NCBI GenBank assembly: GCA_964655245.1
Contig: CAZZLQ010000003.1
Coordinates: forward strand, 7,521 to 71,520
Length of the DNA stretch: 64,000 bases
Origin: JBEIHI01 sp964655245
GTDB taxonomy: Bacteria; Bdellovibrionota; UBA2394
Reading direction: 5' to 3'
Of this stretch, positions 36,639 through 45,592 are shown in pieces (position 1 is the stretch's first letter; each line of letters opens with the position of its first letter). The notes below the pieces were generated by a model. It had not been told where the DNA came from. It saw only the letters and a list, made by a program, of their open reading frames with translations, and did not search any database. The position numbers were made by a program, and so were the translations under genes.

Positions 36639-36929
36639 ATGTCTGATTTATCACCTCGGCCATTGGGAGAAGTGCTGATCCATCGAGGGCAGCTGAGAAA
36701 GCTTCAACTGGATTTTATCTTGGACCTTCAAAAGGCTTACAAATCCATTGCTCGACACTACAAACTCGGTGATCTGCTCATCAAACACCGAGTGATCTCA
36801 GAAGTCGCTCTCAAGGAAGCTCTGCTCGTTCAATCTGAACTGCCCCGTGAGGGAATCACCGCCATTCTGGCCCGCTACCAAGAAGAGGTCAGCTTTCAAA
36901 CCAAATTGATCGACTCGCCTCAAAGCTAA
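36639..36929 (+). CDS. Stand-alone MshEN / GspE N-terminal-like domain protein
   Basis: A 96-residue protein that resembles only the N-terminal (T2SSE_N / MshEN) domain of PilB- and GspE-type ATPases. It has two tandem helical motifs: PLGEVLIHRGQLRKLQLDFILDLQ and KLGDLLIKHRVISEVALKEALLVQ. In MshE this repeat binds cyclic di-GMP, with the (R/K)LG...L...L...Q pattern contacting the ligand; the second copy here fits it well, the first less so. There is no ATPase domain. Its place right after the pilin cassettes and its own sigma-54 promoter suggest a c-di-GMP-responsive or assembly-ATPase-binding adaptor. That role is inference. Confidence 0.6.
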   Translation: MSDLSPRPLGEVLIHRGQLRKLQLDFILDLQKAYKSIARHYKLGDLLIKHRVISEVALKEALLVQSELPREGITAILARYQEEVSFQTKLIDSPQS

Positions 36930-36945
36930 GCGATCTGATCCCTCT

Positions 36946-38046
36946 CTACTTTGGCCATTTTTGACGAATGATCTGTTTACCACGCTCAACGCCCGGCTGA
37001 TCAAAGGCATTGATTTCAAGAACCTTCCCTGAAAACTCAATGAGCGCTTGAAATCGAGCAATCAAGATTCCCAAATCGGATTTAGATAAATCGGATTGTC
37101 CCAGCACCAACGGAAGTGAGGTCTCAGAATGACTCAGTCGCTCACGAAATGATTCATAGATGGAGTCACAAAAGAGACTACGCAAACGATCAAGACTATC
37201 CTTGGAGTCAGCTCTATCTTCAAAAAACCAAATCGAAAAATCCTGAGGACCATCCATCAAAAGTTGCAAAACAGAATGCTGATCCTGAGGTCCCCTCAAC
37301 AGAATGGGAAACACCCCCACTCGCTCGCCTGAGGACTTCTTCTTTCCAAGACTTTCTGCAACAGCCTGCTGAAGCCATTCCGCAAAACCACGAAATCTCT
37401 CCCCGTAGGTCCACAGTACCATCTTAGTCTTACCGCGCTGAAACATCGCCTCATGCATCTGCTGCAAGATTGTCGCATCCATCTTTAAGCGATCTCTCTC
37501 AGATCGAGCTGAATTCAACATTTCCTCAAACGAAATCTCAAATCGCTCAAGCAAAGCTCGATGAAAAACAGTGAAATGAGTAAACCGCCCACCCATATTG
37601 GATGGAATCGGCAAAGTCGGCAAACCTTGATCCAAGGCAAACTGACGAAGCTGACCCGTTTGAGGATCTGTCACAACTAAGAGATCCTGCTTTCGATAAG
37701 CCCTCAGCAACTCCTGAAGTAATGCCTGAATCTCAATGGTCTCTCCCGACTTGCTGACGACACAAAAAAGGGTCCTAGGCATTCGAAGAAGTTTATCAAG
37801 CCAAGATCGATCCAGACGGTCGAGAAAGAGAATCTTTTCGTCGAGGCTCAAGGCAGAGACAAAAACCTTCAAAGGCAAAACGCTTCCCCCGAGTCCTACA
37901 ACAACGAAGTGATCGTAGGACCGCATCAGTTTGGCAATGTCGGATGGCACGGCATCCACATGATATTCAAACATCGGGTGCCCTGCGTCAAAACGCGCGG
38001 TCGGCTTTGATGATTCAATTCCTAAGATAGAGAGTTTCACCTCCAT
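36946..38046 (-). CDS. pgi: Glucose-6-phosphate isomerase, short form
   Basis: A 366-residue phosphoglucose isomerase. The sugar-isomerase motifs are in order: VVVGLGGSVLPLK, VVSKSGETIEIQ (phosphate binding), GGRFTHFT, GPQDQHSVLQLL, and the C-terminal NAFDQPGVERGK with the catalytic Lys. It interconverts glucose-6-phosphate and fructose-6-phosphate. It is clearly shorter than the usual bacterial enzyme (about 445-550 residues); the N-terminal helices before the first motif are reduced to about 45 residues. The gene converges on the MshEN-like gene with a 16-base gap and is divergent from the transglycosylase gene. Confidence 0.88.
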   Translation of the reverse strand: MEVKLSILGIESSKPTARFDAGHPMFEYHVDAVPSDIAKLMRSYDHFVVVGLGGSVLPLKVFVSALSLDEKILFLDRLDRSWLDKLLRMPRTLFCVVSKSGETIEIQALLQELLRAYRKQDLLVVTDPQTGQLRQFALDQGLPTLPIPSNMGGRFTHFTVFHRALLERFEISFEEMLNSARSERDRLKMDATILQQMHEAMFQRGKTKMVLWTYGERFRGFAEWLQQAVAESLGKKKSSGERVGVFPILLRGPQDQHSVLQLLMDGPQDFSIWFFEDRADSKDSLDRLRSLFCDSIYESFRERLSHSETSLPLVLGQSDLSKSDLGILIARFQALIEFSGKVLEINAFDQPGVERGKQIIRQKWPK

Positions 38047-38137
38047 AGATTTATCGTGATTCGGCGCATCAATCTAGTTCTGAGCAAAAATTGTTTGGAA
38101 AGTGACCCATGGATGCCTCAGAATGTTAGAATATCGT

Positions 38138-40324
38138 ATGCGACACATCTTCCTCGTTTTAGCCTTCAGCCTTGCTTTTGTCGCATGCCAGAAGACACCT
38201 CCCGTCCTCCAGCCCAATAGCGAAGCCGTTCAAGATGCGGCCAAAGCCATCACTCAAAAAAACTGGAATGAACTCATTAACGAAACAGCTCGTGCTGAGG
38301 ACCCCCTCCTTCAACTCGCTCATGTCTATTCCCTCTTTCAGAGTAACAAGTTTCAGGAGATTCTCGACTTCAAATACACACCGTCGGCTCTGGATTCCTA
38401 CTTTCGATATCTTTCACTCTTGTCTGCCTACCAGGTCAAAAAGTTCGACTACCTGAGAACCCAGGAGATTCCTCACGATCTTCCCAAAAAACTGAAGAAC
38501 AACATTATCATTGCGATTGCTGACTCCTATCTCGATGAGAACAAGCTCAAAGAGGCACGAAAAGCCTATCTCGATTATTTCAACTCCAAAGATTCTCATC
38601 GGCGAGCTCAAGTCCTCCTAAAGCTCGCGGGCGTGGAGTGGGAACTCGGCCTGAAGGAAGCCGCTCTGGAGCACTATCAGACTCTCTACGAAAACTTTCC
38701 TCTGGATGACAGTGAGGATCTTGCGCTTCTGCGTCTAGTGAGCGGAAACAAATTTCAAGAAATCGATACCTCTAAGCACTTGCAACGCGTCCAACAACTG
38801 CGGCGATCAGCCCAATTCGAACGGGCCGGTAATTTACTCGAAACTCTCAACCGAGCACTCGACGCCAAAGACCGTGCCAAGCTTGAATTTGCTGAAGCCC
38901 AGCTTCAGTTTGCTCAAAAACAATACACTCGAGTTGAGACAAGAGCAAAAGAGGCTATCAAACAGAGTCGGGACCACACTCTCAAAACAAATTGGATTGA
39001 GCTCATGGGTTGGGCGCAACTGAGACTAGGGCGATATGAAGATGCCAAAAAGACCTATCAAGATCTGCTCAATACCAAGATCCCCTCAAGTATGAGAGAA
39101 GCAGTGCTCTTTCGACTTGGGGTAGCTGCCGTTGATTTCGAGGACTACAAAGCGGCTGTGCCCGTCTTCGAAGATCTTTTGAAAAATCACTCCCGCGGAC
39201 GATTTGTGGAAAGTAGTCACTGGTTTGGTGCATGGTCTCTCTATCAACTTTCGCAATCCCAAAAGCCCCCAGCACCTGAAGGGCTTGAGAAAGCCATTCG
39301 GTATCTTGAAAAACTCCCGAGCTTATCCAGCGGAGGTCATTTCATTCCGCAAAGTCTTTATTGGAGATACCGAGTTTATGAGGCCCTCGGGCAAAAAGAC
39401 AAACAAGAGGAGATTCTTCAAGAGTTGCAGTCCAAATGGAGGCTGTCATTTTACAGCTCCCTCATTCAACCCAAGTCTTTTAATGCCGTCACACGTCGAG
39501 ACGTAGAGATTAACAATGAAGTTCCTCAATACGCTCCTGAGAGCTTCGCAAGTTATCAGGAATCACCGACTTGGCAGCGACTTGAATCTTTCCGCGCTCT
39601 TCATTTGATGGAATGGGCTCGCCTTGAGCTCGAGTTGTTTTTAAATCAAAACAGATCGCTCAGCCGTGAAGACAAAATCGTCGTTGCTCAGCGGCTTCGT
39701 GACATCGGCGATTGGCCGGACCTCATCCGCTGGACCGAGCGGAATATCGTGCCCTCACTCGAAAAGGCCGATGAGGATCAAGTTGCCCTCAAGCTTCTCT
39801 ACCCCTTGGCCCATGAGAAGTATGTTTTAAGATCCGCTGAGGAAGCACGAATCTCACCCTTTATTGTTTGGGGGGTGATGCGAGAGGAAAGCCGCTTTGA
39901 AGTGGAAGTGCGATCGGGAGCTGGTGCCGAAGGCCTCATGCAATTGATGCCATCCCTTGGAAAGCGCCTTGCACAAGCCTTAGGAGAAAAATCACACCGA
40001 GGTTTCTTACTTGATGCCCGTCGAAACATTCGCCTGGGAACCTATCATCTTCGAGAGCTTTTGGATGAAGTCCGAGAACTTCCCGTTTCTCCTGAACTGC
40101 GCATCGTACTGGCGGTTGCCGCTTACAACGCTGGCATTGATCCTGTTCGACGCTGGGTTCAAGAGCAAGACACCACCCAAGTGGATGTATTCATCGAAAA
40201 TATTCCCTATACGGAGACTCGACAGTACGTGAAGCGAGTTCTTCAAACCGCAATGATCTACTCAAAGCTTTACGAGCTTCCTCAAAAAACGGTGGCTCGT
40301 ACACTCAATCGAGGAGACCTATGA
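38138..40324 (+). CDS. slt: Soluble lytic murein transglycosylase, predicted lipoprotein
   Basis: A 728-residue periplasmic enzyme. The N-terminus MRHIFLVLAFSLAFVACQK looks like a lipoprotein signal, with Cys about residue 17; Phe at -3 is not ideal. A long helical, TPR-like superhelix (about residues 30-560) is followed by the SLT domain, with catalytic E584 in REESRF, GLMQLMPS and AAYNAG. Such enzymes cleave peptidoglycan to 1,6-anhydromuropeptides. ATG 38138 was chosen because the signal starts there; the frame is open to a GTG at 38102. The stop overlaps the start of the FHA-sigma-54 activator gene by 4 bases, a link between wall cleavage and regulation worth noting. Confidence 0.9.
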   Translation: MRHIFLVLAFSLAFVACQKTPPVLQPNSEAVQDAAKAITQKNWNELINETARAEDPLLQLAHVYSLFQSNKFQEILDFKYTPSALDSYFRYLSLLSAYQVKKFDYLRTQEIPHDLPKKLKNNIIIAIADSYLDENKLKEARKAYLDYFNSKDSHRRAQVLLKLAGVEWELGLKEAALEHYQTLYENFPLDDSEDLALLRLVSGNKFQEIDTSKHLQRVQQLRRSAQFERAGNLLETLNRALDAKDRAKLEFAEAQLQFAQKQYTRVETRAKEAIKQSRDHTLKTNWIELMGWAQLRLGRYEDAKKTYQDLLNTKIPSSMREAVLFRLGVAAVDFEDYKAAVPVFEDLLKNHSRGRFVESSHWFGAWSLYQLSQSQKPPAPEGLEKAIRYLEKLPSLSSGGHFIPQSLYWRYRVYEALGQKDKQEEILQELQSKWRLSFYSSLIQPKSFNAVTRRDVEINNEVPQYAPESFASYQESPTWQRLESFRALHLMEWARLELELFLNQNRSLSREDKIVVAQRLRDIGDWPDLIRWTERNIVPSLEKADEDQVALKLLYPLAHEKYVLRSAEEARISPFIVWGVMREESRFEVEVRSGAGAEGLMQLMPSLGKRLAQALGEKSHRGFLLDARRNIRLGTYHLRELLDEVRELPVSPELRIVLAVAAYNAGIDPVRRWVQEQDTTQVDVFIENIPYTETRQYVKRVLQTAMIYSKLYELPQKTVARTLNRGDL

Positions 40325-41739
40325 AAGACGACGACAAAACATCGACAGGCAAAACCAAAGTGATCCGATGGGAGGAGCAACCCACAAAGCTAACCCTTTC
40401 AAAGTGCAAGCTCACGGTCACTTCTGGCGATAACAAAGGAAAAGAATTTGTCTTAAGTCAGCCAGTCATTCGTGTGGGAACAAAGAAAGAAAATGAAATC
40501 GGACTCAAAGACGAAACCATGAGTCGAATTCACTTTGAAATTCTGCAAACAAAAGAAGGCTATCTACTTCGGGATGCTGAATCTCTGAATGGAACCTTCA
40601 TCAACGGGGTCCGCGTCAAAGAAGCCTTCCTCTCTTCTGGGACAACCATTCGAGCAGGAAAAACTGAAATGAAGTTTGCCCCCCTTGATGAAATATTCGA
40701 GATCGTTCCAAGTAAAAAAACTAAGTTCTCCAACCTGATTGGTGGAAGCACCGCCATGAGAAGAATCTACTCTATCATTGAGAAGGTGGGGCCCACCGAT
40801 GTCACCGCGTTGATCGAGGGGGAATCAGGAACGGGAAAAGAGCTCATTGCCAGCGCTATTCACGAAAAATCGAAGCGAAACAAAAAGCCATTTGTCGTCT
40901 TTGATTGCTCCGCCGTCGCTGAGAATCTGATCGAGAGTGAGCTATTTGGACACGAGAAAGGATCGTTCACGGGTGCCACCGGCATGCGCCACGGGGCCTT
41001 CGAATTGGCCGATGGCGGAACCATCTTTCTTGATGAGATTGGAGAGCTTACTCTGGAGCTTCAACCCAAGCTCCTTCGAGTTCTTGAGTCTCGAACGATC
41101 AAGCGAGTCGGAGGGGATCGCCCGATCAATGTGGATGTGAGAGTGGTTGCTGCGACCAATCGAAACCTTGAAGCAGAGGTCAAAAAGGGAGCATTCAGAG
41201 AAGATCTGTTCTATCGACTCAATGTCGTTCCCATTCATCTTCCACCGCTTCGACGACGCAAAGATGATATCGAAATGCTCGTCGATCATTTCATTGAGGA
41301 ATACACCAAACAAAATCCAGACAAGAAAGTTCAAGGCGTCACGGTTCCAGCCATGGAGATCCTCAAATCCTACGACTGGCCAGGCAATGTTCGGGAACTT
41401 CGAAACACCATGTCCCGGATCCTGAGCTTCATGGAAGGTGAAAAGATCACTCCCGATGATGTTCCCGAGAGAATCAAAGTTCCTGTCGCCAAAGCAGAAT
41501 TGGATATCCGAGAAGACCTCGGGTTCAAAGATGCCAAGGAGCAGTGGATTTCAACTTTCGAGAAGCAATATCTTCAAGAGGTTCTTAAGCGTAACAACAA
41601 TAACATCTCAGCCACTGCCAAAGAGGCTGGAATTGATCGAAAGTCTGTTCAACGCTTAATTAAAAAATACGGCCTCAATACTGGCGGTCGATTCAGTGAT
41701 GAAGATCTTGAGGATGAAGCATCCGCCGAAGAGACGTAA
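40321..41739 (+). CDS. FHA-domain sigma-54-dependent transcriptional activator
   Basis: A 472-residue enhancer-binding protein with an FHA domain in place of a receiver. FHA motifs (IRVGTKKENEIGL, MSRIHFEI, SLNGTFING) fill residues 40-120. The AAA+ domain has Walker A GESGTGKE (167-174), GSFTGA (214-219; the sigma-54 contact loop, with Ser for the usual Ala), Walker B GGTIFLDEIGEL and an arginine finger FREDLFYRLN. A Fis-type helix-turn-helix ends the protein. FHA domains bind phosphothreonine, so a Ser/Thr kinase probably controls it, as in myxobacteria. It is intact, unlike the response regulator at 4975, and is the best candidate in the window for driving the sigma-54 promoters listed here. 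Confidence 0.94.
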   Translation: MKDDDKTSTGKTKVIRWEEQPTKLTLSKCKLTVTSGDNKGKEFVLSQPVIRVGTKKENEIGLKDETMSRIHFEILQTKEGYLLRDAESLNGTFINGVRVKEAFLSSGTTIRAGKTEMKFAPLDEIFEIVPSKKTKFSNLIGGSTAMRRIYSIIEKVGPTDVTALIEGESGTGKELIASAIHEKSKRNKKPFVVFDCSAVAENLIESELFGHEKGSFTGATGMRHGAFELADGGTIFLDEIGELTLELQPKLLRVLESRTIKRVGGDRPINVDVRVVAATNRNLEAEVKKGAFREDLFYRLNVVPIHLPPLRRRKDDIEMLVDHFIEEYTKQNPDKKVQGVTVPAMEILKSYDWPGNVRELRNTMSRILSFMEGEKITPDDVPERIKVPVAKAELDIREDLGFKDAKEQWISTFEKQYLQEVLKRNNNNISATAKEAGIDRKSVQRLIKKYGLNTGGRFSDEDLEDEASAEET

Positions 41740-41764
41740 CAACGTGCTGGGTCTGAACCGCTAA

Positions 41765-42172
41765 TCAGTGTCCTTCACGTGCGAGATTTCGGTTCCAACC
41801 CGGAATCTCTACCACGAGATCGACACTTCCGTTGGGACATGCCTGGCAGGACAGCCGCGAATTGACCGAATTTCCAGGAGCATTGTCTAACATATCGAGC
41901 TCATAATCCTCGGCTTCATTGCACGAGGCTCCACCCTCTTTCACAATGACATGGCAGGTCGAGCAGGCAGAAACGCCGCCGCATGCATGATCAATCTCAA
42001 TACCGTGAGCCATGGCTATATCCAGCAAGCTTCCCGGAAGACCGGTCTCACCAAAAGGCAGCAAATCAGGATCAACCTCGACGACTTTGTTCATGGGCAT
42101 AAAGCGCACCTTGAACCTCTTCGAAGGCTTCTTGATCTGAGGATACTTAATATAGGGGTTGGATCCGCCCAT
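41765..42172 (-). CDS. [2Fe-2S] ferredoxin, adrenodoxin type
   Basis: A 135-residue ferredoxin. The cluster ligands follow the adrenodoxin/ISC pattern: C64, C70 and C73 in CGGVSACSTC, and C109 in SRLSCQAC. The DHACGG and EEDMLD-like stretch (YELDMLDNAPG) is also typical. It passes single electrons, often in Fe-S cluster assembly; no isc genes lie next to it. The first 20 residues (GGSNPYIKYPQIKKPSKRF) form a basic extension not seen in most members, so a start at a later codon such as Met25 or Met27 is possible. It converges on the FHA activator gene. Confidence 0.93.
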   Translation of the reverse strand: MGGSNPYIKYPQIKKPSKRFKVRFMPMNKVVEVDPDLLPFGETGLPGSLLDIAMAHGIEIDHACGGVSACSTCHVIVKEGGASCNEAEDYELDMLDNAPGNSVNSRLSCQACPNGSVDLVVEIPGWNRNLAREGH

Positions 42173-42195
42173 AAACTGCTCTAAATAAATGTCTT

Positions 42196-42447
42196 ATGGA
42201 AGATGAAGTCAAAGCCGGGATCGAGAAATTTAAGGCCGAGTGCTCTCGTCAATTACCCGGCATCGCACTCGTCATTCCGGTCCGCCCCACAGGTGCTAAC
42301 TTCTTGGTTTCGCTCACTTATAATGGTCAGCGCTCCTATATCACCATCCACGAGGACGACTTTGCCGAATGGGGTGAGAACTCCGAGAGCACATCCTCTG
42401 TGTCGTCTTTTGTGCAGGAGACCCTTCGCGCTAAGAGCTTTCTTTGA
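42196..42447 (+). CDS. Small conserved-looking hypothetical protein
   Basis: An 83-residue soluble protein starting MEDEVKAGIEKFKAECSRQLPG. It has alternating beta-like segments (IALVIPVRPTGANFLVSLTYNGQRSYITIHEDDFAEW) and an acidic/Ser-rich middle. I do not recognise the family and see no signal peptide or membrane helix. It is divergent from the ferredoxin gene with 23 bases between and converges on relA/spoT with a 10-base gap. The tight fit between two firm genes supports it as real. Confidence 0.6.
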   Translation: MEDEVKAGIEKFKAECSRQLPGIALVIPVRPTGANFLVSLTYNGQRSYITIHEDDFAEWGENSESTSSVSSFVQETLRAKSFL

Positions 42448-42457
42448 TTCTGAGCCC

Positions 42458-44644
42458 TTAAGAAAGGCGAATGCGCTCAGCGGAGATGATTCCGTCGACT
42501 TTTTCAATGTTGATCAAAAGCGAGTGAAGCATCGGCAGACTTTTCACTGCTACTTCAAGAGAGATGATGGCCTTCTTGTCTCGAGTCGTTGCCACGTTGG
42601 CATTGGTGATGTTCCCACCCATATTCGAAATGACCTTGGTCACTTCGGCCAAAACGCCTGGGCGGTCAACGGAAGTGATTCGAATACCCGTTCGAAACTC
42701 AGCGCTTTCTCCTGATTCCCATTCAAGATCGACCTTTCGAATCGGATCGAAGTTCAAAGCTTTTTCGCATTCGGCTGAATGAACAGAAATCCCTCGCCCT
42801 CGTGAGACAAATCCCACAATCGGCTCACCAGGAATGGGATTGCAGCACATGGCAAATCGAACGAGCATATTGTCGATACCCTGAACTCTGACGGGAGACT
42901 TGCCTTTCTTCGCAGTAGCTGCCTTAAAGACCTTCTGCATGAAGGTTGCTCCCGGCTCTTCCTTGGTCGACTCTTCGACCGCAGCGGCAACAGCCTCGGG
43001 AGCAAGATCCTTGGCTAAGTGCCGGGCCACTTCCACGGCCAGAACCTTGCCGTAGCCAATCTTCACCAGCAAATCTTCTTCGTTCGACGCACCAAGCTCT
43101 GAGGCCCGCTCCGAAATTTTGCCTTCTTTGACAATTCGAGAGTAATTGATCTTGAGCTTTCGAAGCTCTCGCTCAAGCAACTTCATTCCCATTTCTTTGG
43201 ATCGCTCGCGCTGCTCTTTTTTGACAATACTGCGAATCTTAGAACGCGCTCTTGAGGTCACTACAAAGTCGAGCCAGTCTTTACGCGGAGTCTGGGCCTC
43301 TGAGGTGATAATCTCAACAACATCTCCACTCTTAAGCTTTTCTCGAAGAGGGACAATCTTTCCATTCACTCGGGCTCCGACGCAGCGATCTCCCACTTTG
43401 GAGTGAATCGAGTAGGCAAAATCCACAGGAGATGAACCCTTGGGAAGAGCCATCACATCTCCCTTAGGAGTAAAAACAAAGACCTCTTCTTCAAAGAGAT
43501 CAATCTTTAGGTTTCGCAAAAACTCTTCGGGATCTTTGGTGTCCTCTTGATCCTCAATCAGCTTCCGAATCCACGCAAACTTCTCAATCGACTTTTTCTC
43601 AACAGCGCCGTCTTCCTTATAAGTCCAGTGAGCAGCCACCCCTTGCTCCGCGATTCGATGCATTTCCTTGGTTCGAATCTGAATTTCGATTCTCTCCCCG
43701 AGCGGACCGACAACCGTGGTGTGAAGCGACTGATAGAGGTTGGCCTTTGGCATCGCGATAAAATCTTTGAATCGACCGGGAACGGGCTTCCACATTGAGT
43801 GCACCATTCCAAGCGCCTGATAGCAGGCACGGATGTCTTCACAGACAATTCTAAATGCAATCAAATCGTGCACCTGATCAAAAGTCAGTTGCGATTGCTC
43901 CATTTTTTTGTAGATCGAATAAAAATTCTTAGGCCTTCCTGTGACTTCGTAATCCTGAAAACCATTCTCAACTAATCGCTCTTGAAGGATCTGAATAACA
44001 TCTTCGATGTATTTCTCTCGGCTTTTTCGGCTTTTCGCAATGAGCTGCACAAGTCTGAAGTAAACATCAGGCTTCAAATATCGAAGACACAAATCCTCAA
44101 GTTCATTTTTAATCCAGTTAATCCCGAGTCGATGAGCGAGAGGAGCATAAATCTCCACCGTTTCTTCGGCCACTTCAATTTGCTTCTCAGCACTCATGAA
44201 CTGAAGTGTTCGCATATTGTGCAAGCGATCGGCGAGTTTGATCAAAATCACTCGAATGTCTCGCCCCATGGCGAGAATCATTTTTCGAAAGTTTTCCGCT
44301 TGAGCGGTGTGCTTGGAATGAAATGAAAGTTTCGAAAGCTTTGTCACTCCATCGACCAAAAAAGCAATCTCAGGACCAAAATCTTTTTCGATCTCTGGCA
44401 GAGTCACCATCGTATCTTCAACGGTGTCGTGCATAAGACCCGCCACGAGAGAGGGCAAATCCAAATTCATTTCGAGCAAAATGCGGACAACTTCAACGGG
44501 ATGAACAATATAGGGCTCGCCACTTTTGCGAAGTTGATCCCCATGAAGCTTATGCGCCAAGTCAAAAGCTTTCGCCAAAGGTTCAAGTGGAAATTGCGGG
44601 TGAGCAGCGCGGACTTCAGCCAGCAGCTCTTCTCGGAGCTTCAC
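42458..44644 (-). CDS. Bifunctional (p)ppGpp synthetase/hydrolase
   Basis: A 728-residue RelA/SpoT homologue with all domains. The HD hydrolase domain keeps H48, H72, D73, E76 and D77 (MHDTVED). The synthetase domain follows, with RFKDFIAMPKANLYQSLHTT; the RxKD motif marks the bifunctional type. TGS (VFTPKGDVMALPKGSSPVDFAY), a helical/zinc-finger-like region (MCCNPIPGEPIVGFVSRGRGISVH) and a C-terminal ACT domain complete it. It makes and destroys the stringent-response alarmone. The order yicC-gmk-rpoZ-spoT on one strand is the same as in Proteobacteria such as E. coli. Confidence 0.96.
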   Translation of the reverse strand: MKLREELLAEVRAAHPQFPLEPLAKAFDLAHKLHGDQLRKSGEPYIVHPVEVVRILLEMNLDLPSLVAGLMHDTVEDTMVTLPEIEKDFGPEIAFLVDGVTKLSKLSFHSKHTAQAENFRKMILAMGRDIRVILIKLADRLHNMRTLQFMSAEKQIEVAEETVEIYAPLAHRLGINWIKNELEDLCLRYLKPDVYFRLVQLIAKSRKSREKYIEDVIQILQERLVENGFQDYEVTGRPKNFYSIYKKMEQSQLTFDQVHDLIAFRIVCEDIRACYQALGMVHSMWKPVPGRFKDFIAMPKANLYQSLHTTVVGPLGERIEIQIRTKEMHRIAEQGVAAHWTYKEDGAVEKKSIEKFAWIRKLIEDQEDTKDPEEFLRNLKIDLFEEEVFVFTPKGDVMALPKGSSPVDFAYSIHSKVGDRCVGARVNGKIVPLREKLKSGDVVEIITSEAQTPRKDWLDFVVTSRARSKIRSIVKKEQRERSKEMGMKLLERELRKLKINYSRIVKEGKISERASELGASNEEDLLVKIGYGKVLAVEVARHLAKDLAPEAVAAAVEESTKEEPGATFMQKVFKAATAKKGKSPVRVQGIDNMLVRFAMCCNPIPGEPIVGFVSRGRGISVHSAECEKALNFDPIRKVDLEWESGESAEFRTGIRITSVDRPGVLAEVTKVISNMGGNITNANVATTRDKKAIISLEVAVKSLPMLHSLLINIEKVDGIISAERIRLS

Positions 44645-44694
44645 GGCTTATAATATCATGAAATGATTTGAATTTTAAGAAGTCCTGGAAATGG

Positions 44695-44907
44695 CTATTC
44701 AGCCGAAGGCTTTTGAGAGGCCGGACGCACGTTTCCAGCAGCCACTTCTCGCAAAGCTACGACGTTGGTCCGATTCTGAGTGAAGGTATTGTCGACCAGA
44801 GGACGTGAGCCTTTCAAAAGCTGTCGAACGCGCTTCGCCGCAACGTGAACGAGTTCAAATCGGTTTCGAACATGCATCAGACAATCTTCAACTGTAATAC
44901 GTGCCAT
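44695..44907 (-). CDS. rpoZ: RNA polymerase omega subunit
   Basis: A 70-residue protein starting MARITVEDCLMHVRNRFELVHVAAKRVRQL, the usual omega opening, with the N-x-K/R-like VALREVAAGNV further on. It binds the C-terminal tail of beta-prime and stabilises RNA polymerase; in E. coli it is part of ppGpp binding site 1. It is 50 bases upstream of relA/spoT and 50 bases downstream of gmk, in the classical gene order. AGAGGG precedes the ATG. The C-terminus is a short polar tail. Confidence 0.95.
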   Translation of the reverse strand: MARITVEDCLMHVRNRFELVHVAAKRVRQLLKGSRPLVDNTFTQNRTNVVALREVAAGNVRPASQKPSAE

Positions 44908-44957
44908 AGCCCTCTTAACTAAGCCCTTCAGGGGGGGACTTTCAAGCGCGTTTTAGG

Positions 44958-45566
44958 TCAAAATGGCAGGGTCATTCGCTCCAGCCTGAGTCGCTCAGAC
45001 GCCACAACAGCCTTAAGCTCACTATAAGCCCTATCGAAGTCCAAATTAGTAATACCGTAGTGATACTTGCGGGATTCCTTGATTTCGGAGGCAGCCTCTT
45101 TGAGGCGCATGGCGAGATCCTCAGGTGAGTTCTTACCCCTGGCAATCAGTCGCTTTTCGAGGTCTTCGAGCGATGGGGGGTAGATATAAACAAGCACTGT
45201 ATCTTGGGGAAAAATCTTGGCGATCTTAAGGGCTCCTACCGTATCAATATCCATCACAATGACTTGGCCCTTGGACAGCGATTCCAACACGGGGGTCTTG
45301 GGAGTGCCGTACCAGTTACCAAAAACTTGTGCCGTTTCGAGCAACTGACCCTTTTCCTCAAGAAGCTTGAATTCTTCAACACTGACAAACTTGTAGTCGC
45401 GCCCAGAGACTTCTCCCTCTCGCTGCTTTCGTGTGGTCACCGAAACGGATCTCATCACATCGCGATCTTCCAGCGCGAGCTTGTCGCACAAACTGGTCTT
45501 GCCGGTCCCACTTGGAGCGGAGACTGCCAGAATAAAACCTCGAGCTAAAATCGGCTGCAAATCCAC
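44958..45566 (-). CDS. gmk: Guanylate kinase
   Basis: A 202-residue kinase that phosphorylates GMP to GDP with ATP. The P-loop SAPSGTGKTSL (residues 16-26) and GMP-binding stretches (SVTTRKQREGEVSGRDYKFVS, NWYGTPK, VIMDIDTVGALKI) are all clear. Translation probably starts at GTG (MDLQPILARG), with AAGGGTG 8 bases upstream. It is followed by rpoZ and relA/spoT, a natural link because its product pool feeds (p)ppGpp synthesis. The gene lies 26 bases after yicC. Confidence 0.96.
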   Translation of the reverse strand: MDLQPILARGFILAVSAPSGTGKTSLCDKLALEDRDVMRSVSVTTRKQREGEVSGRDYKFVSVEEFKLLEEKGQLLETAQVFGNWYGTPKTPVLESLSKGQVIVMDIDTVGALKIAKIFPQDTVLVYIYPPSLEDLEKRLIARGKNSPEDLAMRLKEAASEIKESRKYHYGITNLDFDRAYSELKAVVASERLRLERMTLPF

Positions 45567-45592
45567 AGTTCAATCACCCTTGTAGTCTTATT

